From: Corynebacterium parakroppenstedtii
GTDB lineage: Bacteria > Actinomycetota > Actinomycetes > Mycobacteriales > Mycobacteriaceae
Assembly: GCF_019754935.1 (NCBI RefSeq)
Contig: NZ_JAGSOA010000001.1
Coordinates: forward strand, 558,001 to 622,000
Direction of reading: 5' to 3'
DNA length: 64,000 bases
A program made the translations under genes and the position numbers. The notes beneath the pieces are model-generated. The model did not search any database. It was given only the letters and a program-made list of their open reading frames with translations, and was not told where the DNA came from. Positions 18,075 through 27,194 of this stretch are shown here, piece by piece (position 1 is the stretch's first letter; each line of letters begins with the position of its first letter).

Positions 18075-19907
18075 TTACTTCTGATACAGGTTCGCCACAT
18101 CCCGAGCGAAATGTTGCATCACCACATGCCGCTTGACCTTCAAGGTCGCGGTCAGTTCGCCCTCTTCTTCGGTGAAATCACGGTCGAGGATATGGAACTT
18201 CTTGACTGCCTCCGCATGCGACACCGTGCTATTAGCATCGTTAATGGCATCCTGGATTTCCGCCCGCAAAACCGGATTAGCATGCAACTCACGATTGCTC
18301 ACATTGTCATTAATACCGTGGTCGCTCTTCCACTTTTCCACGGCGACTTCATCGAGTGTGACAAGGCATCCGATGAACGGCTGGCCATCTCCCACAAGCA
18401 TCACTTGACTGATCAGGGGGTGCGTGCGCATGCGATCTTCCAAAGGACCAGGAGACACATTCTTGCCGCCCGCTGTCACCAGCAATTCCTTCTTTCGGCC
18501 TGTGATTTTGATGTGACCAGAGTCGAGAATCTCCCCCAAATCGCCGGTGTGGAAGTAGCCATCCTCATCGAAGCATTCCTCAGTCGCTTCCTCGTTATTC
18601 CAGTAGCCATCGAAAACAACGGGCCCCTTCAAGCACAATTCTCCCCCCTCGGAGATATGTGCTGAACAGCCACCAGACGGGCGCCCCACCGTTCCGATAA
18701 TGTTGTCGTCGTAGTTGACGCAAAATGCAGCGGTTGATTCCGTCAAACCGTAGCCTTCATAGACTGTGGTTCCGATGCCACGGAAGAAATGGAGTAGCTC
18801 AGGGTTCATGGCCGAACCGCCGGATATGCCAAATTGGACCGCTCCACCCATAGCAGCGCGAACCTTACGGTACATGAGGCGGTCATAGAGGGCTCTCCGC
18901 CACTTGAGGACCCGTGATGGACGACCTTCATCTAAAGCCTTCGAATACTGGATAGCTGTTGCTTCGGCGCGGGCAAACAACAGCATCCCTAACGGACCTT
19001 TACTCTTCGCCTGAGCTTGCACACCATTACGGACTTTTTCAAAAACCCGCGGCACACCAAGGATCATATTTGGCTGCACACGCTGGAATTCGATACTGAT
19101 AGTGGAAAAATCGGACCAGTGAGATTGCTGTGCTCCGCCGATAGCCATCGCCAAAGAAATGGCGCGGGCAAACACGTGGGCTAAAGGAAGAAAAGTGATG
19201 TACCACATACCGGGACGAGCAATGGTCCGGCCGATATTGTGGGTCAACAGAGAACGCGCTTCAGCTAACCAGTTAGCGTGGGTGAGCCGACATCCTTTCG
19301 GCCGACCTGTGGTGCCAGAGGTATACACCAGGCTCGCTAAGTCAGAGGATTTCGTCGAATGGATGCGCTCCCACACAGCGTCATCGGACACATCGCGACC
19401 TTCAAAAGCGAGCGTATCCAAGGCTGAGGAATTAAATTCCAGAATGCGTCGAAGTTTAGTCGGGGAACCTTTCAAGCGCGGTTTTCCGTCACTGTCCAAT
19501 TCCAGGAACCGCATAAGTTCGGTGTGCTCACGAGTTTCCGTAATCGCGAATACGGTTCCTGAATCCTCGATAATCCACTGAATCTGGCTTGCCGACGACG
19601 AACCATAAATCGGAACGGTCACCGCTCCTGCTGCCCAAATGGCGAAGTCCATGACCGTCCACTCGTATCGCGTTTCCGACAGCAATGCGACACGATCGCC
19701 GTGCTCGACACCATTGGCAATAAGCCCCTTGGCCACAGCCATGACCTCGGCAATGAACTCTTCAGATGTCACGCTGACCCATTCGAAGTTCTTGGGGCGA
19801 GTGAATAATGCCAGCTTGGGGCGTCGTTTATTGTTATCCAGAACTGCGGTCAAACAGGTTTCATTCTCGCCCACTGAGTAGAGAGCCTTGGTCGAGCTTT
19901 CTTGCAT
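18075..19907 (-). CDS. fadD15: Long-chain fatty-acid–CoA ligase (FadD15-like)
   Basis: A 610-residue AMP-forming ligase. The AMP-binding P-loop is YTSGTTGRPKGCRLTH (about residue 193). Further motifs are YEGYGLTESTAAFCVNYDD and the hinge HTGDLGEILDSGHIKITGRKKELLV, with the ligase lysine near residue 595 in TLKVKRH. It activates fatty acids to acyl-CoA on the cytoplasmic side. Placement between hemW and malQ fits the corynebacterial fadD15. GGAGG precedes the ATG by nine bases. Like mycobacterial FadD15 it belongs to the long-chain (LACS-type) branch; chain length is not predictable. Confidence 0.92.
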   Translation of the reverse strand: MQESSTKALYSVGENETCLTAVLDNNKRRPKLALFTRPKNFEWVSVTSEEFIAEVMAVAKGLIANGVEHGDRVALLSETRYEWTVMDFAIWAAGAVTVPIYGSSSASQIQWIIEDSGTVFAITETREHTELMRFLELDSDGKPRLKGSPTKLRRILEFNSSALDTLAFEGRDVSDDAVWERIHSTKSSDLASLVYTSGTTGRPKGCRLTHANWLAEARSLLTHNIGRTIARPGMWYITFLPLAHVFARAISLAMAIGGAQQSHWSDFSTISIEFQRVQPNMILGVPRVFEKVRNGVQAQAKSKGPLGMLLFARAEATAIQYSKALDEGRPSRVLKWRRALYDRLMYRKVRAAMGGAVQFGISGGSAMNPELLHFFRGIGTTVYEGYGLTESTAAFCVNYDDNIIGTVGRPSGGCSAHISEGGELCLKGPVVFDGYWNNEEATEECFDEDGYFHTGDLGEILDSGHIKITGRKKELLVTAGGKNVSPGPLEDRMRTHPLISQVMLVGDGQPFIGCLVTLDEVAVEKWKSDHGINDNVSNRELHANPVLRAEIQDAINDANSTVSHAEAVKKFHILDRDFTEEEGELTATLKVKRHVVMQHFARDVANLYQK

Positions 19908-19941
19908 TGTTCATTAACCTCCGAGTACCTGGCTGTGTGAC

Positions 19942-19978
19942 CTACGCTACTTTTGTGATTGGTGAATAATCTACGCTA
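19942..19978. repeat. Direct repeat in the fadD15/malQ divergent promoter region
   Basis: CTACGCTA occurs at 19942–19949 and again at 19971–19978, 29 bases apart, in the short space between divergent fadD15 and malQ. The spacing is close to three helical turns, which suits a dimeric regulator. The regulator is unknown. Confidence 0.35.
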
Positions 19979-20146
19979 TTCCTCCCACTCAATGTGGGGG
20001 ATCAAATAATTAATGCTATCCCTCACCACATCCGGGCCACCACCACCCCCACAAGCAGTACTCATTTTCCCGACGGCTGCAGAATGACCCCCGCTACGTC
20101 CCCACGCGAGCCTGTTCAGACATCATCTTTCTGCAAGAATAGCCCC

Positions 20147-22384
20147 GTGACCTACTCAGAAAAACTCCGCTCCCTCAGCGCACACTGTGGCGTTGCAACG
20201 TCCTACACCGACTATCGCGGCTCCCACGTGGACGTCGCCGACGAAACACTCGAGAACACCCTGCACGCCCTTGGCCTGAGTTTTTCCCACGACGACGCCG
20301 GCATCGATGCAGCTAGCGAATACTTTTACACCAAAGAAGCCACCCGATCCCTTCCCCCCACTGTTATCGGAGTCGAAGGCGAGGACGTCACCTTCCCCGT
20401 TCACGTTATCGACGGCGAACCTGTGGACGTCTGGGTAGTCACCGAAGACGGTGAACGATACGACTGCCAGCAAATTGAGGATCTCACCCCCGCGAGGCAC
20501 GTCGATTATCCCGTTAACCATGCTGGCGAACCACTTACGGGCAATAAACTCGACGCGGGCGCGGACGGGGCAAGCGCGGCCGCTCATGCTTCTGGCGCGG
20601 CGAGCTACGGGCAAGCGTCATTTACCGTCCCGAAAGACCTGCCACTGGGATGGCACACCATTTATGCCTCCTCCCCTACACGCGGCCAGGCAGAAACGAC
20701 CCTCATTATTACGCCCTCCCGTCTCTCTGCCGCCGACGACCTCGGCGCTCATCCCCAAGCGGGTTTGATGGCGCAGCTCTATTCGGTCCGCGATTCCGGG
20801 GCCTGGGGAATCGGGGATTTCTACACCTTGGGTACACTCGCCCGCCATGCCGCAGAACAGGGGAGCTCGTTTATCCTGGCCAACCCACTTCACGCAGCGG
20901 AACCCGCGCCGCCGGTGGAGGATTCACCGTATCTTCCCACCACGCGTCGCTATATCAACCCGATCTATATTCGTCCCGGCGCGATCCCCGAGGCCGCCCA
21001 CCTTCCCGACGATGCCGCCGAGGCACTGCAGGAACGGGGACGTCGTCATTACCCAGAGAACACCTCGTCGGCCTATATCAACCGGAACCCTATTTATACC
21101 GACAAGTTGCTGAGCTTGAAAGACATTTACGACGTCGAACGGTCGGCGACGCGGCAACACGCGTTCGATACCTTTGTTGAGCATGAGGGCCAGGGCCTCA
21201 CACGCTTTGCACAATGGTGTGCTGACCAGTCAGAACCGTGGTGGCGTGAGAAGCTCGGTCATGACAGTGAGGACGATTCGTTCCCGCCGCGCAACTATTG
21301 GGTCGGCTTTTACCAGTGGCTCCAGTGGATCGTCGATGAGCAGCTGGAAGCAGCCGACGTGACCGCTCGTGATAGCGGAATGAGCCTCGGGCTGATGGCT
21401 GATCTTGCGGTGGGAGTCCACCCGGGTGGATCAGATGCGGAAGCACTGGCCCCCTACCTAGCGCCGGATTGTTCGGTGGGAGCACCGCCCGATGGGTATA
21501 ACCAAATGGGTCAGGACTGGTCCCAACCCCCGTGGCACCCGTGGAAGCTAGCGGAAGCAGGGTATCGCCCATGGCGTGACCTGCTGCGCACTGTCCTCCG
21601 TCACGCCGGAGGCATCCGAGTTGACCACATCCTGGGGCTCTTCCGCCTGTGGTGGATACACCGCCCTGCACCTGGCGAAGCAGCTGATCCCCGCGCCGGG
21701 ACGTACGTGAACTACGACCACGCGGCGATGGTGGGCGTTCTTGCGCTGGAGGCGGAACGCGCAGGTGCCGTCGTTGTCGGTGAGGATCTCGGCACATTCG
21801 AGCCGTGGGTTCAAGACTATTTGCAATCGCGCGGCATCATGGGGACGTCGATTCTCTGGTTTGAAAATGACAACGATGCGCCGCGGCACTCCGAGAATTA
21901 TCGACGCTTGTGCTTGGCGTCGGTGACGACCCACGATTTGCCCCCGACCGCCGGATACTTGGATGGCGAGCACGTGACGCTGCGTCAGAAGCTGGGAATT
22001 TTGACGTCGGATCCGAAAGAAGAGGATGCCAACGATCTGGAGTGGCAGAACCGCGTTCTCGACACGGTGCGCGAGCATGGTGATTTCGACGGAACTCCCG
22101 CCGACGTGTCCTACGAGGGGTTGGCGCGCGATGAACGGCCGAATTCGGCGGCCATTATTGCTGAGCTGCACAAATTCCTAGCGGAGTCGCCCGCTGCGCT
22201 GACCTGCACGAGTTTGGTCGACATTGTTCACGATCGGCGAGTACAGAACCAGCCGGGAACCACGGCGGATATCTATCCCAACTGGAGGGTTCCGTTGTGC
22301 GACGATGATGGGAATGCAGTGGTGCTGGAGGACCTGTTTAGGTCCGATGAGTGGGCGCAATCCTATTTCCACTCGCGGCGGTGA
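20147..22384 (+). CDS. malQ: 4-alpha-glucanotransferase (amylomaltase) MalQ
   Basis: A GH77 enzyme that transfers maltooligosaccharide units in maltose and glycogen metabolism. Visible motifs: MADLAVGVHPGGSDA (substrate loop), RVDHILGLFRLWW with the catalytic nucleophile Asp, VVGEDLGTF with the acid/base Glu, and TTHDLPPTAGYL. The N-terminal 250 residues form the beta-sandwich extension typical of actinobacterial and proteobacterial MalQ. I start at GTG 20147, from which the sequence (TYSEKLRSLSAHCGVATSY) aligns with family N-termini. The frame is open to 19994 with an ATG at 20084, and none has a clear Shine–Dalgarno. It ends seven bases before the opposing microprotein gene. Confidence 0.92.
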   Translation: MTYSEKLRSLSAHCGVATSYTDYRGSHVDVADETLENTLHALGLSFSHDDAGIDAASEYFYTKEATRSLPPTVIGVEGEDVTFPVHVIDGEPVDVWVVTEDGERYDCQQIEDLTPARHVDYPVNHAGEPLTGNKLDAGADGASAAAHASGAASYGQASFTVPKDLPLGWHTIYASSPTRGQAETTLIITPSRLSAADDLGAHPQAGLMAQLYSVRDSGAWGIGDFYTLGTLARHAAEQGSSFILANPLHAAEPAPPVEDSPYLPTTRRYINPIYIRPGAIPEAAHLPDDAAEALQERGRRHYPENTSSAYINRNPIYTDKLLSLKDIYDVERSATRQHAFDTFVEHEGQGLTRFAQWCADQSEPWWREKLGHDSEDDSFPPRNYWVGFYQWLQWIVDEQLEAADVTARDSGMSLGLMADLAVGVHPGGSDAEALAPYLAPDCSVGAPPDGYNQMGQDWSQPPWHPWKLAEAGYRPWRDLLRTVLRHAGGIRVDHILGLFRLWWIHRPAPGEAADPRAGTYVNYDHAAMVGVLALEAERAGAVVVGEDLGTFEPWVQDYLQSRGIMGTSILWFENDNDAPRHSENYRRLCLASVTTHDLPPTAGYLDGEHVTLRQKLGILTSDPKEEDANDLEWQNRVLDTVREHGDFDGTPADVSYEGLARDERPNSAAIIAELHKFLAESPAALTCTSLVDIVHDRRVQNQPGTTADIYPNWRVPLCDDDGNAVVLEDLFRSDEWAQSYFHSRR

Positions 22385-22390
22385 CGCGCA

Positions 22391-22471
22391 CTAGAAATGC
22401 GCCACGAGGTAGGCGACCACGATAACCGCGATGAGGAGAAAGAGGAAGTTTCTCACCTGGGAATTCTTCAC
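22391..22471 (-). CDS. 26-residue single-pass membrane microprotein
   Basis: A small frame translating as MKNSQVRNFLFLLIAVIVVA followed by YLVAHF. It is a basic N-terminus and one hydrophobic helix, so a single-pass inner-membrane protein. The GTG start overlaps the stop of the upstream gene in a four-base GTGA junction, and GGAGG lies four bases before it inside that gene, so translation is coupled. No function can be assigned. It could be a subunit or a regulator of the preceding 109-residue membrane protein. Confidence 0.6.
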   Translation of the reverse strand: MKNSQVRNFLFLLIAVIVVAYLVAHF

Positions 22472-22797
22472 GAGTCCTCCTTCCCATCATCGCCGTCCGC
22501 TGTCAGGTTGCGATCGTTAATTGCATTCTCGATCGGTATACCGACCTTATCAACAAGGTGAAGAACGACCCACGCCACACCCATCGACACGACGACGACA
22601 ATCGGTATGACAATGGGAGCTTGGCCCCACACGGATAAAGAGATAATCCATTGCTCTGCCGAATTCCATGCGTCCGCACTGGACTGAGACAACGACGAAG
22701 GGGCCGAGGAAACGAGCGCGGTGCCGTGTATAGCGGTGCCATGTAGGTCCGCCAATGCTGCACCGGATAAAGCTAAGACATCAGGATGGATCACCAT
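22468..22797 (-). CDS. Small membrane protein of unknown function
   Basis: A 109-residue protein with one strong membrane helix near residues 60–82 (PIVIPIVVVVSMGVAWVVLHLVD). An N-terminal segment with moderate hydrophobicity and Ala/Ser-rich composition precedes it, and an acidic tail (TADGDDGKEDS) closes it. The ATG at 22797 starts the frame. It forms a two-gene unit with the overlapping 26-residue microprotein, convergent with malQ and divergent from the phytoene-synthase-like gene. No family recognised. Confidence 0.65.
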   Translation of the reverse strand: MVIHPDVLALSGAALADLHGTAIHGTALVSSAPSSLSQSSADAWNSAEQWIISLSVWGQAPIVIPIVVVVSMGVAWVVLHLVDKVGIPIENAINDRNLTADGDDGKEDS

Positions 22798-22941
22798 GGC
22801 ACGATCCCCGCTCCTCCTCGATACAGTTTCTTGGTCACATTCTCAGTCAAAGGACCTTCGGCCAGACGGCTCCTATTATGCACGCCTTCGACGCTCGGTA
22901 AGGCCTCAAGCCTCCTGTCATAAACGTGATTGAATGGTTCT

Positions 22942-24021
22942 ATGACTTCGGAGCCGCCTACCGAACCGTCGAAGCATACGACGGCCCTCGACGACCGCGC
23001 GGAAGATAGCCACGCAGAGGGCACCCACTCGCCTTCCACAGGTGATGATGCGCGGGATCGTCTCTACGCTTCCACGGCTGAACTTTACGATCGCGTGGCG
23101 GCTCGCTTGTCGTCCCGGCTCATAGGCTCGTATTCAACGTCGTTTACCTTATCGACGCGCCTGCTTGGCCCACGAGTTCGGCAGGATATCCACAATCTCT
23201 ACGGAATTGTCCGCGTGGCCGATGAAGTTGTCGACGGCGCAGCGGGCGGCCATGGTGTTCCCCCAGAACACATTCGGGACATCCTCAACGACTATGAACA
23301 ACGCGTTCACGAAGGTTGCGCCACCGGGTTTTCGACCGATCCAATCATCCACGCCTTCGCCGGCACAGCGCGGTCATGCGACATCAAACCCAGCCATCTA
23401 TCAGCATTTTTCGAATCGATGCGCGCCGATATTCCCGCATCTGTTCCCTCATCCGCTCCCGCGTCGCCCTCCATCACCCACCAAGCACCCCAGTCCACAA
23501 CGGTGTACGACGCCGAGACCCGCGACACCTACATTTACGGTTCAGCGGAAGTCATTGGCCTCATGTGCCTGTCCATTTTCTTGCGCGACGAAACACCATC
23601 GCCCGCCGACCATCGCACAATGGAACAGGGTGCTCGCCATCTCGGGGCAGCGTTTCAAAAAATTAATTTTCTTCGGGATTATGCGGCGGACAAGGACGGC
23701 CTGAACCGCGATTACGTCGCGCATGGGCAGCCCCTCAATGACGAGACCAAAGACTCTTTCCTGGCCGAGATCTACCGCGATTTATCTATCGCTCACCAGT
23801 CTATTCCTCTCCTACCCGCGAGCTCACGCCTCGGGGTACGCGCTGCATATGCGATCTTTTTAAAGCTTGCTCATTCTCTTGAGCACACACCAGCTCAGAA
23901 GGTGACGTCCTCCAGGATCCGCGTGGGGAATGCCACCAAACTTCTTACGACGGCACAGTCCGTCGTGGCCGGAGAAACTCGCCGCTTCCGCACTCGCCAT
24001 CGTCGCGGTACCAATTCTTGA
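22942..24021 (+). CDS. Phytoene/squalene synthase family protein (orphan)
   Basis: A 359-residue head-to-head prenyl synthase. The first Asp-rich motif is VADEVVDG (about residue 95) and the second is NFLRDYAADKDGLNRDY (about 240). Both magnesium-binding acidic clusters are intact, together with SYSTSFTLSTRLL near the start. Such enzymes join two geranylgeranyl or farnesyl diphosphates to phytoene or squalene. No prenyl diphosphate synthase, desaturase or other carotenoid gene lies nearby. Unusual points are a disordered 55-residue N-terminus and a Pro/Ser insertion near residues 163–187. ATG 22942 is chosen over the TTG at 22930; no good ribosome binding site is seen. Confidence 0.82.
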   Translation: MTSEPPTEPSKHTTALDDRAEDSHAEGTHSPSTGDDARDRLYASTAELYDRVAARLSSRLIGSYSTSFTLSTRLLGPRVRQDIHNLYGIVRVADEVVDGAAGGHGVPPEHIRDILNDYEQRVHEGCATGFSTDPIIHAFAGTARSCDIKPSHLSAFFESMRADIPASVPSSAPASPSITHQAPQSTTVYDAETRDTYIYGSAEVIGLMCLSIFLRDETPSPADHRTMEQGARHLGAAFQKINFLRDYAADKDGLNRDYVAHGQPLNDETKDSFLAEIYRDLSIAHQSIPLLPASSRLGVRAAYAIFLKLAHSLEHTPAQKVTSSRIRVGNATKLLTTAQSVVAGETRRFRTRHRRGTNS

Positions 24022-24158
24022 CGTTCCCCTGGTCTTCTCAACGCAACCTGCGTCGCCAAGGCCAGCGTCGGCAATAATGACTAGACCTCCTCGATGGGTG
24101 AGGCCCAGAGGGATAAGTTAGAGCGGAACTGCCCAGGTCATCCCCCTGAATATGTTCC

Positions 24159-25562
24159 ATGTCACCGATAACGACTATCCTTGCTGCCATGCCTGGCCAC
24201 CAATTTTCCACCCTCTCGATAGAGGAACTGCGTGCCCGCGGAACAAGGAAGTGGACTCATTTTCCTCCCGACGTGCTGCCCGTCTGGATCGCGGAATCCG
24301 ACTTCGATACCTGCCCGGCCGTGATCGACGCGGTTAACGCGGGTGTTCGTCGGCAATATTTCGGTTATCCACCCGAACTCCCTGAGCTCGGGGAAGCCCT
24401 CAGTTCCTGGTGCCATGACGCATATGGGTGGGACGTTGACCCGACTGCCATCGCAGGCGTGCCCGACGTGGTTCGAGGTCTTCGGCTGGCCATCACGCAC
24501 TTCACGGATCCTGGCAGCCCCATCGTCATCCCTACCCCCGCATATATGCCGTTTTTCGCGCTGCTGGAGGTATGCGACCGGCCTGGAGTGTTCGTCCCCA
24601 TGATCCAGGACACCGCGACCAGCCGGTGGGTATTCGACCTCGACGGTCTGGAGCGGGCATTCGCCAATGGTGCTGGCAGCATGATCCTGTGCAACCCGCA
24701 CAACCCCTTGGGGACCGCTTTTACTGCCGACGAACTTCGCACGGTGACCGATCTCGCAGCCCGCTATGACGTGCGCGTTTTCTCCGACGAAATCCACGGG
24801 CCACTGGTTTATGACCGCCCGCATATCCCGACGGCGAGCGTGTCCGAGACCGCTGCCCGCGTGACGATCACGGCCACGGCTACCTCAAAGGGGTGGAACA
24901 CGGCCGGCTTGAAATGCGCGCAACTGATTTTCACGAATTCCGCCGACAAATATGTGTGGGATACGCGCATTAACTTCCTGGATAAGGAGGGGGTATCGAC
25001 GCTCGGCCAGCTGGCAGCGATCGGAGCGTACACGGATGGCCGGGAATGGCTCCGGGAGGAAATTGATTACCTCCGCGACAACAAGAACCTTCTTGTTGAG
25101 GCTCTCAACCGGATTCCGAATGTGCGCACTACTAACCCAGAAGCGACGTTCTTGCTGTGGGTGGACATGACCGATGTGGTCATTCCCGCTGTGCCGGATG
25201 AATCTCGGAATGGCGAGGACAACGACACCACCGACAAGGGAATAACGTTCGGCGACAGTATCCGCCGTGGCGGTCTCAACCCCGAACAATGGCTGGTCAA
25301 ACACGCGAAGTTAGCACCTAATGACGGTGCTGCTTTCGCTGCACCTCCCGCCGAGTCCGCGCAGGGGAACACGGCACAGGGGAACGGCAACGAATCCCAA
25401 TCGCTCCCCCACGGATTCGGATGCATTCGGATCAATTTCGCAACCTCGCGCGACATCTGTGAAATGATTGCCACTACGTTGACCCAGCTCTTCGGCTCCA
25501 CCGAGAATCCGAATGGCACACCACGCCACACCACACTAACCGGTGCCCCAGAGGCTCACTAA
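24159..25562 (+). CDS. aecD: PLP-dependent C-S lyase/aminotransferase (AecD, MalY/PatB family)
   Basis: A fold-type I PLP enzyme of 467 residues. Motifs: WIAESDFDTCPAV near the start, NPHNPLGTAFTADEL (about 176), SDEIHGPLVYD (about 208) with the PLP-ring Asp, and the Schiff-base lysine in TATSKGWNTAGLK (about 244). This pattern is that of MalY/PatB cystathionine beta-lyases; the position near malQ fits corynebacterial aecD, which cleaves cystathionine and cysteine conjugates. An Ala/Gln/Asn-rich insertion of about 35 residues splits the C-terminal domain (before GFGCIRINFATSRD) and is likely surface-exposed. ATG 24189 is an alternative start. Confidence 0.85.
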   Translation: MSPITTILAAMPGHQFSTLSIEELRARGTRKWTHFPPDVLPVWIAESDFDTCPAVIDAVNAGVRRQYFGYPPELPELGEALSSWCHDAYGWDVDPTAIAGVPDVVRGLRLAITHFTDPGSPIVIPTPAYMPFFALLEVCDRPGVFVPMIQDTATSRWVFDLDGLERAFANGAGSMILCNPHNPLGTAFTADELRTVTDLAARYDVRVFSDEIHGPLVYDRPHIPTASVSETAARVTITATATSKGWNTAGLKCAQLIFTNSADKYVWDTRINFLDKEGVSTLGQLAAIGAYTDGREWLREEIDYLRDNKNLLVEALNRIPNVRTTNPEATFLLWVDMTDVVIPAVPDESRNGEDNDTTDKGITFGDSIRRGGLNPEQWLVKHAKLAPNDGAAFAAPPAESAQGNTAQGNGNESQSLPHGFGCIRINFATSRDICEMIATTLTQLFGSTENPNGTPRHTTLTGAPEAH

Positions 25563-25592
25563 CCACCAACGCTAACCATCCACGAATAACCC

Positions 25593-27194
25593 ATGGTCGG
25601 ACTTCTCACAGCACATACGTCGACAACCTCGGCGTCGAAGCGTCGGAAATTGCAACACCTCGCCACATTCACTGCAACAACCACGGTGGCGGCCCTCTCA
25701 CTCTTCATCGCAGGATGCAGTGCGGGCCACACAGCGGTCCAAACTGGACGCGTCGCCTCCGACAACTCCGCCGTCATTGCGCTGACAGCAGCCCCTGCCA
25801 CCCTTGACTTCACAACATCAGGGGGAGCGGCGATACCTCAGGCGTTGATTGGGAATGTATACGAGGGACTGGTTCGGATATCGTCCCAAGGGGACATCGA
25901 ACCCCAGCTGGCGACGTCATGGGATCTCTCCCCGGATCGCACAACCTACACCTTTCACCTGCGGGAAGGAGTGCATTTTTCTAACGGTGACGAGTTTACC
26001 GCCGATACCGCCAAGTTCAGTATCGACCGGGTCAAATCGGACGCGTGGACCAACGGGCTCAAGGCGGGGATGAAGCCGGTGACGCGCACGCAAGCCGTCG
26101 ATAAATACACCTTGGCCGTCACGCTCTCCGCCCCCAGTAATGGCTGGTTGTGGTCCATGGGCACGCTCATCGGGGCGCAAATGACGCCCCGTGGCGTCGA
26201 TCATTTGGCCACCGCACCCGTCGGGACCGGCCCTTTTACCGTCGACGAGTACAAGGTCGGCCGATTCCTCACATTAACGGCGAACCAGTCATATTGGGGC
26301 CAGCAACCAGCCACCCGCCATGTGGCGTTGCGCTATATGACAGATTCCACCGCGACAGCGAATGCGCTCCGGTCAGGTGACGTCGACGCGATTGTCGGAA
26401 TGGATGCCCCGGAGATGGTCTCTTCCTTCCACGACAACAATCGGTATGCCGTCGATGTTGGTACGACAACCGGCAAAGTACTGCTGACCATGAACAATAA
26501 GCGTGCGCCGTTTAACGACGTCCGTGTCAGGCGGGCGGTGATGTACGCGATCAACCGGCAAGCGGTGATCAATACCGCGTGGGGCGGTTTTGGTGAAGAT
26601 ACCGGTGGCGTTCCTGCCCCGCCGACGGATCCGTGGTCATACCACTCCACCGAGTATCCCTACGATCCTGATCGCGCGCGGGAATTGTTGTCCGAAGCCG
26701 GCGTCCACGATGTCGATATCACCTTCACCGTGCCGGCCCGCGCGTATGCCACCAATGCTGCAGAGCTCATTATTTCTGAGCTGGAGGACGTCGGAATTCA
26801 TGCTCATATCGAATCGCAGGAATTCCCCGCCGTGTGGTTGTCTCAAACTCTTACCCAGCATGACTACGACATGTCCATCATTGAGCACGCTGAGGCCAGG
26901 GACATTCCCACATTGTTCGGAAACCCGGACTACTACCTCGGTTACGACGACGAGCAAACACGCACACTCTTGTCCGCTGCGGATTCCGCGCCTCCTGATG
27001 AGTACGCGCCCCTCATGCGCAAAGCTGTTGATCGGATCATGAATCAAGCAGGTGCTAACACGATATTCATCTATCCCAACATCGTTGTGCGGGATAAGGA
27101 TCTCACCGGTATCCCTACGACTATTGCCGGGCAGGGGCTGGAACTCGCTGGTATTAACCGCGCCCATCACTCGACCGCACGGAGCGAATCATGA
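25593..27194 (+). CDS. Peptide ABC transporter substrate-binding lipoprotein (SBP family 5)
   Basis: A 533-residue exported lipoprotein. The signal ends in LFIAGCSAG (cysteine about residue 42). The mature part shows family-5 features: YEGLVRISSQGDIEPQLATSWDLS, TYTFHLREGVHFSNGDEFTA, and VRRAVMYAINRQAVIN (about 310). Family 5 proteins bind di- and oligopeptides, nickel or related ligands. The stop codon overlaps the next start (ATGA), so it is the first gene of a three-gene operon with the permease and the fused permease–ATPase. The exact substrate is unknown; di/oligopeptides are most likely. Confidence 0.9.
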   Translation: MVGLLTAHTSTTSASKRRKLQHLATFTATTTVAALSLFIAGCSAGHTAVQTGRVASDNSAVIALTAAPATLDFTTSGGAAIPQALIGNVYEGLVRISSQGDIEPQLATSWDLSPDRTTYTFHLREGVHFSNGDEFTADTAKFSIDRVKSDAWTNGLKAGMKPVTRTQAVDKYTLAVTLSAPSNGWLWSMGTLIGAQMTPRGVDHLATAPVGTGPFTVDEYKVGRFLTLTANQSYWGQQPATRHVALRYMTDSTATANALRSGDVDAIVGMDAPEMVSSFHDNNRYAVDVGTTTGKVLLTMNNKRAPFNDVRVRRAVMYAINRQAVINTAWGGFGEDTGGVPAPPTDPWSYHSTEYPYDPDRARELLSEAGVHDVDITFTVPARAYATNAAELIISELEDVGIHAHIESQEFPAVWLSQTLTQHDYDMSIIEHAEARDIPTLFGNPDYYLGYDDEQTRTLLSAADSAPPDEYAPLMRKAVDRIMNQAGANTIFIYPNIVVRDKDLTGIPTTIAGQGLELAGINRAHHSTARSES

